Source of the DNA: Tolypothrix campylonemoides VB511288 | GTDB lineage: Bacteria > Cyanobacteriota > Cyanobacteriia > Cyanobacteriales > Nostocaceae | Length of the DNA stretch: 64,000 bases | Direction: 5' to 3' | Assembly (NCBI GenBank): GCA_000828075.3 | Contig: JXCB02000002.1 | Location: forward strand, 471,303 to 535,302 | Shown: positions 25,395-33,653 of the stretch, piece after piece | How the letters are laid out: every line of letters starts with the position of its first letter | Numbering within the stretch: the first letter of the stretch is position 1 | Notes under the pieces: generated by a model | What the model saw: only the letters and a program-made list of their open reading frames with translations | What the model was told of the DNA's origin: nothing | Database searches by the model: none | Program-made: the position numbers and the translations under genes

Positions 25395-26906
25395 ATGGTA
25401 GACCCTGAGAACAAATTGTTTGCCCTAAAGGACGACTGGGTTTCCCAGGAAACGAGAGAACGACAACGCCTCAAGGTTTTGTCAGATTTGGGTTTACGTC
25501 AACCAGAGACAATTCCAGTTTTTGAAGAAGCTACTCAAACTGCTGCCCACTTCTTAGAAGCGCCAATTTGCATTTTGGGATTCGTGGATCAAGAACGCCA
25601 CTGGTTCAAAGCATCTGTAGGTTTATCCAAGCTACGGGGAGGAATCATGAATCAGCTGGCACAAAGCCGTGAACTGCCACGCCAAGAATCCTTTTGCACT
25701 AAGGTGGTAGAGAGTTTACAACCTTTCGTCATTAATGATACAGACACATTGACTGGTGCATCTGCTTACAGCAAGTTGATTGAGGATTATGGCATTCGCT
25801 CTTACTTAGGAGTGCCATTGTTTAATGCTTTTGGGTATTGTTTGGGCGCATTGGCAGTCATGGATACAAAACCACGCGATTTTACAAATAGAGACATTGA
25901 GTTTTTACAAATCATTGCTCGTTGGAGCATGAGTGAATTTGAGCGTAACCGTCTGTTGCAAGGAATTCCGAGTAGCACCATCCCCAAGAGTGCTTCTAAC
26001 GAGTCACAGAAAGATGTTATCAATACTACTGAAATCAAAATCAGTCCATCTCTTTTACAAAAAGATTTAGTTCCTACCAACCAACTGAAATTGGAACTCT
26101 TAGGACAACTCATTCAAGAGTTGCGTACCCCTTTAACATCCGTGTTAGGCATGGCAAGTGTTTTGGGGCGTGAGATTTACGGTCCTTTAACAACGAAGCA
26201 AAGAGAATATCTAGAGATTATTCAACACAGTGGTCGGTACTTACTTTCGTTGGTTAACGAAATTTCTGAACTGGGGACAATGGATGAAAACCCCACAGAA
26301 CTGAATATTGTTCCTGTAGATATTGAAATGCTGTGTCAACAAGCTATCAATACCTTAGAAGAAGCAGCCCACCGTCGTGAGCAGGATATTCGCCTATCTG
26401 TAGAACCAGTGCGCAATCGCATTTGCTCGTTAGATAAGGACAAGGTGCGACAAATCTTATATCACCTAATTTTTAGCGTGATTCAACTTTCTGCTACAGG
26501 TAGTGTTGTTCGGATTCATGTTTCTTCCAAAGACGATACGCTAAACATCACAGTTTGGGTATCACATCCTTGGTTGGGCGACGGTATGACTGAAATAGAC
26601 CCCTACTTTCGCTTGAGCAATACACTTCCAATGCTAAAGCTTATAGGTGCTATCCCAACTCATAGTTATGCGGACAACCAAGAGGAAGCAGAGGATTTAT
26701 CAGTCGTATTGGATAACTCAAACGTAAATTCAAATCAGCCGCATGGTAATCTTTCTCGTGAAAGCTTGGGTCTTTTGCTCAGCTGCCATCTAGCAGAGTT
26801 GCATAATGGAGAAATTGTTATTCAAGGGTCATCAGAATCAGGATATCGTTATGTACTGAGTTTGCCACTGGATTTAGACGTAGCAGAAGCGCCTAGCGAT
26901 GCCTAA
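25395..26906 (+). CDS. GAF-domain protein with degenerate histidine-kinase module
   Basis: A 503-residue cytoplasmic protein. A GAF domain spans about residues 20-175 (AAHFLEAPICILGFVDQERH, SYLGVPLFNAFGYCLGALAV). The HisKA-like segment reads LGQLIQELRTPLTSVLGMAS: the position of the phospho-accepting His is Gln (about residue 241). The ATPase half is also eroded: the N-box region is YHLIFSVIQLS without the catalytic Asn, and the G1 box (DxGxG) is replaced by SHPWLGDGM. The C-terminal LGLLLSCHLAELHNGEI still follows the kinase fold. It should therefore bind partners or ligands rather than phosphorylate. It lies upstream of ictB on the same strand, 249 bp away. Confidence 0.85.
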   Translation: MVDPENKLFALKDDWVSQETRERQRLKVLSDLGLRQPETIPVFEEATQTAAHFLEAPICILGFVDQERHWFKASVGLSKLRGGIMNQLAQSRELPRQESFCTKVVESLQPFVINDTDTLTGASAYSKLIEDYGIRSYLGVPLFNAFGYCLGALAVMDTKPRDFTNRDIEFLQIIARWSMSEFERNRLLQGIPSSTIPKSASNESQKDVINTTEIKISPSLLQKDLVPTNQLKLELLGQLIQELRTPLTSVLGMASVLGREIYGPLTTKQREYLEIIQHSGRYLLSLVNEISELGTMDENPTELNIVPVDIEMLCQQAINTLEEAAHRREQDIRLSVEPVRNRICSLDKDKVRQILYHLIFSVIQLSATGSVVRIHVSSKDDTLNITVWVSHPWLGDGMTEIDPYFRLSNTLPMLKLIGAIPTHSYADNQEEAEDLSVVLDNSNVNSNQPHGNLSRESLGLLLSCHLAELHNGEIVIQGSSESGYRYVLSLPLDLDVAEAPSDA

Positions 26907-27155
26907 CTTCGGTTTGCTTGCGTTGACGCCCAACTACTCCTTTCCCGCCCGAAGATTACCGTAAGGTGTGCTCTTGAGCAGGGGTGCAGGGGAGTAAAAA
27001 CGATGATTCAAATCATAGGCAATGAATGGCTCTGATGGCAATGAGCAACGAGTGAATAATAAGAAGCTATCTGCGGTGTGAACTTTTTAGAAGACCCGGA
27101 TTATGATTAAGTCCAAGTTCTACGCGGGAGCGCTAATTCATCACTGCTTAGTATT

Positions 27156-28580
27156 ATGAATTTAGTTTGGCAACGATTCACTTTATCCTATCTGCCTCTG
27201 AGACAATATATTGCCACGAGTTACCTGCATCGGTCTGTAGTAGGGCTGTTGCATTCCTGGCGGCAAAGCAGTCTATTGATGCAATGGGGAGAAACAATAG
27301 CAGCTATTTTGCTCAGCCTGATCTATGGTCTTGCACCTTTTGTAGCCAATGAGCTATTGGGATTGATATTGCTTGGTTGTGCAGCATTTTGGCTGCTGTT
27401 AACTATATCAGATGAAACAACAGCCAATGCTCGAAGTGTTACCCCCATTCACTTGCTGGTCTTGCTTTATTGGGGAATTGCTTGCGTAGCGACAGCGTTG
27501 TCACCTGTGAAGAAGGCGGCGTTTACAGACTTGCGAAATTTCACACTGTATTTGGTACTGTTTGCCCTTTGTGCTAGGGTTCTCACCTCACCCCGCTTTC
27601 GATCTTGGTTGATTACGCTGTACTTGCATATATGCCTAATTGTGAGCGTATATGGGTTGCGGCAATGGTTTTTTGGAGCGCCAGCGCTGGCTACTTGGGT
27701 TGACCCAGAATCTCCTCTGTCAAAGTCAACGAGGGTTTACAGTTATTTGGGCAATCCCAACTTGCTGGCTGGGTATCTTCTACCTGCGGTGGTTTTAAGT
27801 GCAGTCGCAATTTTTGCTTGGCAAAGTCGGTGGAAAAAAGCACTAGCATTAACAATGCTAGTTGTCAATGCTTCTTGTCTGTATCTGACTTCAAGCCGTG
27901 GTGGCTGGATTGGGTTGGTAGTTGCAATTCTGACTTTACTTACGTTGCTTTACTACTGGTGGAGTGTGCAAATGCCTCCTTTCTGGCGCACTTGGTCACT
28001 GTGGCTTATTTTAGGAAGTTTGTTTGGGTTATTGTTTCTTGCAATAGTATTTGTTGAGCCAGTACGCGAACGTTTTTTCAGTATTTTTAGTGGAAAAGGT
28101 GATAGCAGTAGTAAATTTCGCACGAATGTTTGGAATGCTGTTTTCAAGATGGTTCAGGATTACCCGATAACTGGTATAGGACCGGGTCACAACGCTTTTA
28201 ATAAAGTTTACCCTCTCTACCAACTCCCCCGCTATAACGCTTTGAGTGCTTATTCAATTTTCTTGGAGGTGACTGTAGAAACTGGATTTATTGGTTTAGC
28301 GTGTTTCTTGTGGTTGCTGATAGTGATATTTAATACAGCTTTTCTCCAACTGCAACGGCTACGAGAACTCAAGAGTGTAGAGGGATTTTGGCTGATTGGG
28401 GCGATCGCCTCTTTAGCTGGTATGCTTGGTCACGGCTTGGTTGATACCGTTTGGTATCGCCCTGAAGTGAATACCGTATGGTGGCTGATGGTTGGTTTAA
28501 TTGTCAGCTATTACAAATCCTTACCGCTAAATCGAACCAGAGAATTCAATTCGCCCAATTCAGAACCTACAGCGAGCTAA
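27156..28580 (+). CDS. ictB: IctB-family membrane protein (O-antigen-ligase fold)
   Basis: A 474-residue polytopic protein with about ten hydrophobic segments and the O-antigen ligase/polymerase (Wzy_C-like) signature, including YSYLGNPNLLAGYLLP, LTSSRGGWIG, and TGIGPGHNAFNKVYP followed by NALSAYSIFLEV. This matches the cyanobacterial IctB family, named for a proposed role in inorganic carbon accumulation. The fold is that of glycan ligases, so the true activity is debated. Near-universal in cyanobacteria. A terminator-like hairpin follows the stop. Confidence 0.88.
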   Translation: MNLVWQRFTLSYLPLRQYIATSYLHRSVVGLLHSWRQSSLLMQWGETIAAILLSLIYGLAPFVANELLGLILLGCAAFWLLLTISDETTANARSVTPIHLLVLLYWGIACVATALSPVKKAAFTDLRNFTLYLVLFALCARVLTSPRFRSWLITLYLHICLIVSVYGLRQWFFGAPALATWVDPESPLSKSTRVYSYLGNPNLLAGYLLPAVVLSAVAIFAWQSRWKKALALTMLVVNASCLYLTSSRGGWIGLVVAILTLLTLLYYWWSVQMPPFWRTWSLWLILGSLFGLLFLAIVFVEPVRERFFSIFSGKGDSSSKFRTNVWNAVFKMVQDYPITGIGPGHNAFNKVYPLYQLPRYNALSAYSIFLEVTVETGFIGLACFLWLLIVIFNTAFLQLQRLRELKSVEGFWLIGAIASLAGMLGHGLVDTVWYRPEVNTVWWLMVGLIVSYYKSLPLNRTREFNSPNSEPTAS

Positions 28581-28650
28581 TTCTTATTTACAAGAGCAAG
28601 TAGGATAGTCTTTACTACACCAAACCATTCTTGCTAAATAAAGTTAAAAT

Positions 28651-28683
28651 AAGCCTTAGACTGGATATCTAAGGCTTTGTGTC
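28651..28683 (+). terminator. Hairpin terminator downstream of ictB
   Basis: AAGCCTTAGA and TCTAAGGCTT form a perfect 10-bp stem with a 7-base loop, followed by a T-rich stretch. It lies about 70 bp after the ictB stop and between convergent genes, so it may serve both. Confidence 0.7.
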
Positions 28684-28730
28684 TTTTCATTGTTCCATTC
28701 TTTTTACACACACCTTAGACACACACTCAA

Positions 28731-29036
28731 TTATTCTCTGTAGCTGGTGCTTCCAACGGCATTGGGGTCACGATAGCGAGTACCTTCTTCGCGGCGTTTG
28801 CCAGCCAAACCACCTAAACCAAGTAAACCAAGTAATCCCAACCAACCCCAATCAAAACCATCGTCACCACGATAGTTTGTATTTGTTGTGTCAGTTGTGG
28901 TGGTACCACCAGTAGTCGTTCCGGTCGTTCCGGTGTCACCAGTATTGGTTTGAGCAGAAACAGGTATTCCGGGTAAAACAGCCATACTTAAGCCGATAAC
29001 ACTAGCACCAATAGCTGCTGTTAATTGACGTTTCAT
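28731..29036 (-). CDS. Small secreted WGxxGxxG-tailed protein
   Basis: A 101-residue protein. Signal peptide at about residues 1-28 (AAIGASVIGLSMAVLPG, then IPVSAQ). A Thr/Gly-rich low-complexity middle follows (about 30-55). The C-terminal hydrophobic helix begins WGWLGLLGLLGLGGLAG and ends in a basic cluster (KRREE), the layout of WGxxGxxG-CTERM proteins. The tripartite tail resembles protein-sorting signals, though it is not a PEP-CTERM motif. About 20 residues follow the basic cluster, which is longer than usual for a sorting tail. Possible envelope anchoring; function unknown. Confidence 0.75.
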   Translation of the reverse strand: MKRQLTAAIGASVIGLSMAVLPGIPVSAQTNTGDTGTTGTTTGGTTTTDTTNTNYRGDDGFDWGWLGLLGLLGLGGLAGKRREEGTRYRDPNAVGSTSYRE

Positions 29037-29583
29037 AATTTAACTTCCTCAACCTTTAACTTTTCACTCATCAATTTACCCATTCCATAGCTCAACAAAA
29101 TCATCCCGTGGCTATAAAATAAGCACCATCTCAACTCACGCTGAAGATATACAAAATTATCTCAACCTTTTCAAAAGTACGATGGTACCTCTGTAACTTA
29201 CTTTTCACGGTATCTGGAAAACCTCTCTCTAAATCTCTCTCCTATAAGGAGAGAGACGCAAGAATTTTGGGGAAAGAAAGTTAGATTTTTTATGGACTTT
29301 TCCACATCACGTGAAAAGTCATACCTCTGTAGAGGATTATTTTTTATTTGTTATTAACAACGATTGATTAGATAAATAAAAATATAGATGACTGCAAATA
29401 AGCAATCAGTGATAAAAAAGATTAATTAAAAATATAAACAAGCTAAAACAGTATAAAAAAGCTAAATTAGTAGGATAAACCTAATATTCAGAGAAACATT
29501 GGCGCTAATTTAACATTCCCATCTATACCCCCAAACTACCCTATACTATTTCTTTTGACACATATACCTACGCCAAATTATCA
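29037..29583. other. Gene-free stretch between divergent genes
   Basis: A/T-rich sequence between the WGxxGxxG protein gene and smpB. A hairpin of CTCTCTCCTATAAGGAGAGAG type lies near 29238-29258. No gene was seen. Promoters for both flanking genes should lie here, but none is obvious enough to place. Confidence 0.5.
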
Positions 29584-30051
29584 ATGAGTGACAAGAACGA
29601 AGGTTACAAAGTTGTTAGCGATAATCGTCAAGCCCGTTATTTATACGAAATTCTCGAAACCTACGAAGCTGGAATTCAGTTGACAGGAACCGAGGTTAAG
29701 TCAATTCGTGCAGGTAAGGCTAATCTCCAAGATGGGTATGCCTTAATCCGTGATGGAGAAATATGGCTAATTAACGCGCATATCTCGCCGTACACTGCGA
29801 GTGGGCAGTATTTCAACCATGAACCGCGCCGCACACGCAAGCTGCTGCTGCACCGCGAGCAAATTCGTAAGCTGATAGGCAAAGTAGAACAGCAGGGTTT
29901 AACTTTAGTACCGTTGAAGATGTATCTCAAGCGCGGCTGGGTAAAAGTCAGTATAGCTCTTGCTAAAGGTAAAAAAGTCCATGACAAGCGCGAAGACATC
30001 AAACGACGTCAAGATCAGCGTGATATGCAACGGGCGATGAAGAATTATTAA
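29584..30051 (+). CDS. smpB: SsrA-binding protein SmpB
   Basis: A 155-residue RNA-binding protein of trans-translation that brings tmRNA to stalled ribosomes. The full family pattern is present: NRQARYLYEILETYEAGIQL, TGTEVKSIR, NLQDGYALI, YFNHEPRRTRKLLLH, and the basic C-terminal tail GKKVHDKREDIKRRQ. Length is normal. The tmRNA gene itself is not in the window. Confidence 0.97.
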   Translation: MSDKNEGYKVVSDNRQARYLYEILETYEAGIQLTGTEVKSIRAGKANLQDGYALIRDGEIWLINAHISPYTASGQYFNHEPRRTRKLLLHREQIRKLIGKVEQQGLTLVPLKMYLKRGWVKVSIALAKGKKVHDKREDIKRRQDQRDMQRAMKNY

Positions 30052-30055
30052 GCAA

Positions 30056-30108
30056 TTGTTCATTGTTAACTGTTCATTGTTAACTGTTCACTGATTACTG
30101 TTAACTGT
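30056..30108. repeat. Short tandem repeat (GTTCATTGTTAACT)
   Basis: About three to four degenerate 14-bp units just after the smpB stop, of the short tandem repeat type found throughout this window. Confidence 0.7.
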
Positions 30109-30157
30109 GCTAAATACCTCCACAGGTTAGAAGAAACGACAGGAAAAATTAGGTACT

Positions 30158-30925
30158 GTGAGGCTGGTTCCTCAAAAATCGGAAAAAACGCCTGTGGTTC
30201 CTATCAGAGATGATAATCCTGTAACAATCACGCCCTACGTCACTTATGGGCTGATTGCCGTCAATGTTTTGGCTTTTCTTTACGAAGCCAATCTACCTCC
30301 GCAACAATTAGATGGATTTTTACACCTTGCGGCTGTTGTACCGCGAGAACTGAGTGCCAGCTTTGCCGGAATTTCAGTTCATCAGCCAGTACCAGAATGG
30401 GTGACTTTGATTACCTCCCAGTTTTTGCACGGCGGTTTACTGCACCTAGGCGGTAATATGTTGTTCCTGTGGATTTTTGGTAACAACGTAGAAGACAAAT
30501 TGGGTCATGTCAAATATTTGTTTTTCTATATAACTTGTGGTGTTTTGGCATCACTAGCGCAGTGGTACTTTTCGCAGAATTCTTCAATTCCTTCGTTGGG
30601 GGCTAGTGGTGCGATCGCCGGCGTGTTAGGGGCATACATTCTCCGGTTTCCCCAAGCAGAAATTCTCGGCGTCATTCCCCTAGGGTTTTTCTTCCCCACA
30701 TTCCGTGTTCCAGCAATCTTTTTTCTGGGGTTTTGGTTTCTCGAACAAGCAGTCTACGGAGTCGCTAGTCTAGAAACACGTACCAACATTGGCATGGAAA
30801 GTGGCGGTATCGCCTACTGGGCACATGCAGGTGGTTTTGTATTTGGGGCAGTTCTTGGTCCATTGCTGGGGTTATTTAGCGACAAAGCAAGGGAAGAAGT
30901 TTGGTACGGTAACTACAGCAGATAG
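30158..30925 (+). CDS. Rhomboid-family intramembrane serine protease 1
   Basis: A 255-residue membrane protein with a GTG start and about six membrane segments. The rhomboid core is complete: HGGLLHLGGNMLFLWIFGNNVED, catalytic Ser150 in GASGAIAGVLGAY, and catalytic His223 in YWAHAGGFVFG. It should cleave membrane-spanning substrates within the bilayer. Followed after 171 bp by a paralogue on the same strand. Confidence 0.92.
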   Translation: MRLVPQKSEKTPVVPIRDDNPVTITPYVTYGLIAVNVLAFLYEANLPPQQLDGFLHLAAVVPRELSASFAGISVHQPVPEWVTLITSQFLHGGLLHLGGNMLFLWIFGNNVEDKLGHVKYLFFYITCGVLASLAQWYFSQNSSIPSLGASGAIAGVLGAYILRFPQAEILGVIPLGFFFPTFRVPAIFFLGFWFLEQAVYGVASLETRTNIGMESGGIAYWAHAGGFVFGAVLGPLLGLFSDKAREEVWYGNYSR

Positions 30926-31096
30926 TACAAAGCAAGTGCCACGAATAAGGCTGGCACTTCTTATGATGTTTGCCAAATTTTGCCAAATACAGGTTTCTTA
31001 TGGCAGCTTATAGTAGTAGGGCGGAATTCCTTTTATTCAACAACTGCTAGCCGCACAAGATATATTGCAGTTAATTAGTAATGAGGAAAAACACCT

Positions 31097-31762
31097 GTGT
31101 TTCCGCTATATGACGAAAACCCAACACGAATCACCCCGTTTCTCACCTATGGGTTGATTGGCATGAACGTTTTTATTTTTCTTTCATACGGACCACCATC
31201 AGAACAGCTTGCACAGCTTTATGCAGTCGTGCCACGAGAGCTAACTAACAACTTTGCTGGGGAGTGGACGACTTTATTTACGTCGCAATTCCTACACGGT
31301 AATTGGTGGCACCTAATTTCAAATATGGTGTTTCTATGGATTTTTGGCAACAATATTGAAGACCGTTTGGGTCATTTTAAATACATAATTTTTTATCTCA
31401 GTTGTGGTGCCTTAGCAGCTTTATGCCAGTGGGTGATAGGTATCAATTCTGGAATTCCATCGTTAGGGGCAAGTGGTGCTATTTCTGGAGTTCTGGGTGC
31501 TTACATCATTCGCTTTCCCGATGCAAGAGTGATGTCATTAATCTTTTTAGGTTTTTTTATTACCACAATTAGAGTTCCTGCACTGCTTCTGATTGGGGTT
31601 TTCTTTATCCAAAATGTAATATCTGGTCTTGCCAACCTACAAGCCGCCGCTAATATGAGTGTGGAGACGGGCGGAGTTGCTTACTGGGCGCACATCGGCG
31701 GTTTTGTCTTTGGTGTGATTCTCGGTCCCTTGCTTGGGTTATTTAGGCGTGACGACTATTAG
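31097..31762 (+). CDS. Rhomboid-family intramembrane serine protease 2
   Basis: A 221-residue paralogue of the preceding gene. Start is GTG at 31097; the ATG at 31081 is out of frame and stops after ten codons. It keeps HGNWWHLISNMVFLWIFGNN, catalytic Ser126 in GASGAISGVLGAY and His199 in YWAHIGGFVFG. It is shorter than its neighbour, mainly in the first loop. The pair look like an old tandem duplication; both appear catalytically intact. Confidence 0.92.
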   Translation: MFPLYDENPTRITPFLTYGLIGMNVFIFLSYGPPSEQLAQLYAVVPRELTNNFAGEWTTLFTSQFLHGNWWHLISNMVFLWIFGNNIEDRLGHFKYIIFYLSCGALAALCQWVIGINSGIPSLGASGAISGVLGAYIIRFPDARVMSLIFLGFFITTIRVPALLLIGVFFIQNVISGLANLQAAANMSVETGGVAYWAHIGGFVFGVILGPLLGLFRRDDY

Positions 31763-31834
31763 GGAATTGAGGAAAAGACGCAGTTGATGCGTTCCACAAA
31801 CCTGCCTTGAGAGTCTAGTTTCATCAATTGTTGT

Positions 31835-31874
31835 GAGCGATCGCCTCTTCCAGGTGCGCTTTGGGCGATCGCTC
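31835..31874. repeat. Hairpin built from two HIP1 sites
   Basis: Arms GAGCGATCGCC and GGCGATCGCTC pair perfectly over 11 bp, each containing the HIP1 octamer GCGATCGC. It lies downstream of the second rhomboid gene and may end its transcript, but there is no T-run. Confidence 0.6.
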
Positions 31875-31982
31875 ATAGAGTAAGATTGCAAAAATCAATT
31901 GCAGGAAAATTAAACCACAGATGGACACAGATGGACACAGATGATTAACTCGTGTTCCGCCATACAAACTTTGCGGGGTTTG

Positions 31983-32014
31983 TAGTAAGCGCTTTAGCGC
32001 TTTAGCGCTTACTA
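31983..32014. repeat. Palindromic AAGCGCTTT repeat
   Basis: A 32-bp palindrome made of TAGTAAGCGC, TTTAGCGCTTTA and GCGCTTACTA. A common type of intergenic palindrome in these genomes; no assigned role. Confidence 0.65.
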
Positions 32015-32108
32015 TGAACTAAACTTACACCTCAATTTTCGGTTGACAGTCTACCGCGTGTTCATCGATGTGCATCTGTGGTTAGAAATATTGCTCATAC
32101 TTCTTTTC

Positions 32109-32141
32109 CCTAATCCCCAATCCCCAATCCCTAATCCCTAA
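32109..32141. repeat. Heptanucleotide short tandem repeat (CCCTAAT/CCCCAAT)
   Basis: About four to five heptamer units, the same units as at 25081 and 54611. Confidence 0.85.
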
Positions 32142-32288
32142 GGTGTGGATCTGTGCTTAGAAATATCCATGGATCATACTTTTTTTGACCACAACTGGAT
32201 ATGAAGGCGAAAGTGCTTCCAGTACTGTGGGAAGATTATTGTTGGGTTACGCCCAGTCAATAGTTTGATGCTGCATTTGAGCCATCGC

Positions 32289-33395
32289 ATGTTCAAGATA
32301 TTTAAATCCTGGTTGAATAACAGCCTAATTGCACTGCTGCTGGTAACTCTATTTTTAGGAATAAGTACAGCTGGATGGACTCCCTCTAGTAGCGCCGCGC
32401 TACCAGCTGGGAATGCTATTACTGACGGCAATGCTCTACTGCGCTACGCACTCCCTATAGATAATAAACCTGTACGGCAACTGCAAGCTTCTTTAGAGGA
32501 CATTGCCGCCCAATTGCGGGCAAATCGACGTTGGGGTGCTGTTTCCAAAGACCTCAGCAAAGCATCTCGGATTCTCGATAAACCCTCTCAACTTCTAGCA
32601 GGTGTTCCAAAAGAACGCCAACCTCAAGCTGAAGCTTTGATTGCTGAGTTGAAATCTGGTGTGAATGAGTTGCAAGAGGTGGTGAAAACAAAAGATAAAG
32701 AAAAAGTTCGGGATCAACGTGCCAAATTGCTGAGTTTGGTCAGCCGACTTGAAGAGTCAATGGTTAAGGAATTTCCTTTTGAAGTACCAGCCGAATACAG
32801 CAATTTACCACAACTTAAAGGTCGTGCGACTGTGAAGGTGAAAACTAACAAAGGCGACCTTACTGTTGTTGTTGACGGATACAGCGCCCCTGTCACTGCT
32901 GGGAATTTTGTTGATTTGGTGCAACGGGGTTTTTATGACGGCTTAGAATTCACCCGTTCTGAAGAATCCTACGTTTTGCAAACTGGAGATCCACCAGGTA
33001 AGGATGTGGGTTTTATTGACCCAAAAACAGGTAAATACCGCGCTATCCCGCTAGAAGTACTCGCCCAAGGTGATAAAAAACCTACTTACGGTATCACTTT
33101 AGAGGATGCTGGTCGTTACACTGATTTACCAGTTCTGCCTTTCTCGGCTTTTGGTGCTTTGGCGTTAGCACGTCCTGAAGGTAACGTAAATGGTGGTTCT
33201 TCACAGATCTTCTTCTTCTTGTTTGAACCAGAACTCACTCCAGCAGGACGCAACTTGTTGGATGGTCGCTACTCCGTTTTTGGCTATCTTACCGAAGGAA
33301 AAGATGTTTTGGATGAACTGAAGGCGGGTGACAAAATTGAATCGGCAAAAGTCATTCAAGGGCTGGAAAATTTAGTTGAGCCGAATGTGGCATAA
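32289..33395 (+). CDS. Lumenal cyclophilin-type immunophilin (TLP40/CYP38-like)
   Basis: About 368 residues from the ATG at 32289 (MFKIFKSWLNNSLIALLLV); an ATG 24 bp upstream is also possible. A signal peptide covers about residues 1-35 (LALLLVTLFLG-like core, then SSSAALPAG). The N-terminal half (about 40-170) is helical. The C-terminal cyclophilin domain (about 175-360) includes VTAGNFVDLVQRGFYDGLEF and SSQIFFFLFEPELTPAGRNL, then LDGRYSVFGY. This two-part form matches plant thylakoid lumen CYP38/TLP40, which helps photosystem II assembly. Several canonical active-site residues look altered, so peptidyl-prolyl isomerase activity may be weak, as in CYP38. Confidence 0.88.
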   Translation: MFKIFKSWLNNSLIALLLVTLFLGISTAGWTPSSSAALPAGNAITDGNALLRYALPIDNKPVRQLQASLEDIAAQLRANRRWGAVSKDLSKASRILDKPSQLLAGVPKERQPQAEALIAELKSGVNELQEVVKTKDKEKVRDQRAKLLSLVSRLEESMVKEFPFEVPAEYSNLPQLKGRATVKVKTNKGDLTVVVDGYSAPVTAGNFVDLVQRGFYDGLEFTRSEESYVLQTGDPPGKDVGFIDPKTGKYRAIPLEVLAQGDKKPTYGITLEDAGRYTDLPVLPFSAFGALALARPEGNVNGGSSQIFFFLFEPELTPAGRNLLDGRYSVFGYLTEGKDVLDELKAGDKIESAKVIQGLENLVEPNVA

Positions 33396-33462
33396 CTATC
33401 GCGATTCTCGTTTGGATGCAGTACGCTTTAACCCCACCCCTAACCCCTCCTCATATGCGGGG

Positions 33463-33618
33463 CTACAGTGTACACACATCTCGCTCAAAACCTCACCCTC
33501 GCTTTTAGCTGCGCTAAAATCTTTCCCTCTCCGAACTCACGGAGAGGGATGCCCGACAGGGCAGGGTAAGGTTCTTAAGCAATTTTGAGTCATTCGATGA
33601 CTTGTGTATACACCGTAG
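33463..33618. mobile_element. 156-bp MITE, copy 2
   Basis: The same element as at 12500-12655, in inverse orientation and of identical length. Ends are CTACAGTGTACACAC and TGTATACACCGTAG. Shared interior motifs include AAAACCTCACCCTCGCTTT, GCGCTAAAATCTTTCCCTCT and GGGATGCCCGACAGG. No 10-bp flanking duplication is seen here (ATATGCGGGG versus CCTTGAGGAA), so it is an older or rearranged insertion. It lies 67 bp after the immunophilin stop. Confidence 0.88.
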
Positions 33619-33653
33619 CCTTGAGGAATCGCGTCTCATCTTATCAGGCACAG

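Larger units (their letters stand above)
31763..32288. other. Gene-free stretch with hairpins and short repeats
   Basis: Contains a HIP1-based hairpin (31835-31874), a palindromic AAGCGCTTT run (31983-32014), a GATGGACACA short repeat near 31918-31942 and a heptanucleotide repeat (32109-32141). No gene was recognised. Confidence 0.6.

Noticed and set aside
18694-28580. Whole 14.6-28.6 kb stretch as one exopolysaccharide island including ictB
   Set aside because: A 1.6-kb gene desert, a change of strand and the near-universal presence of ictB in cyanobacteria argue that ictB and the degenerate kinase are not part of the exosortase cluster.
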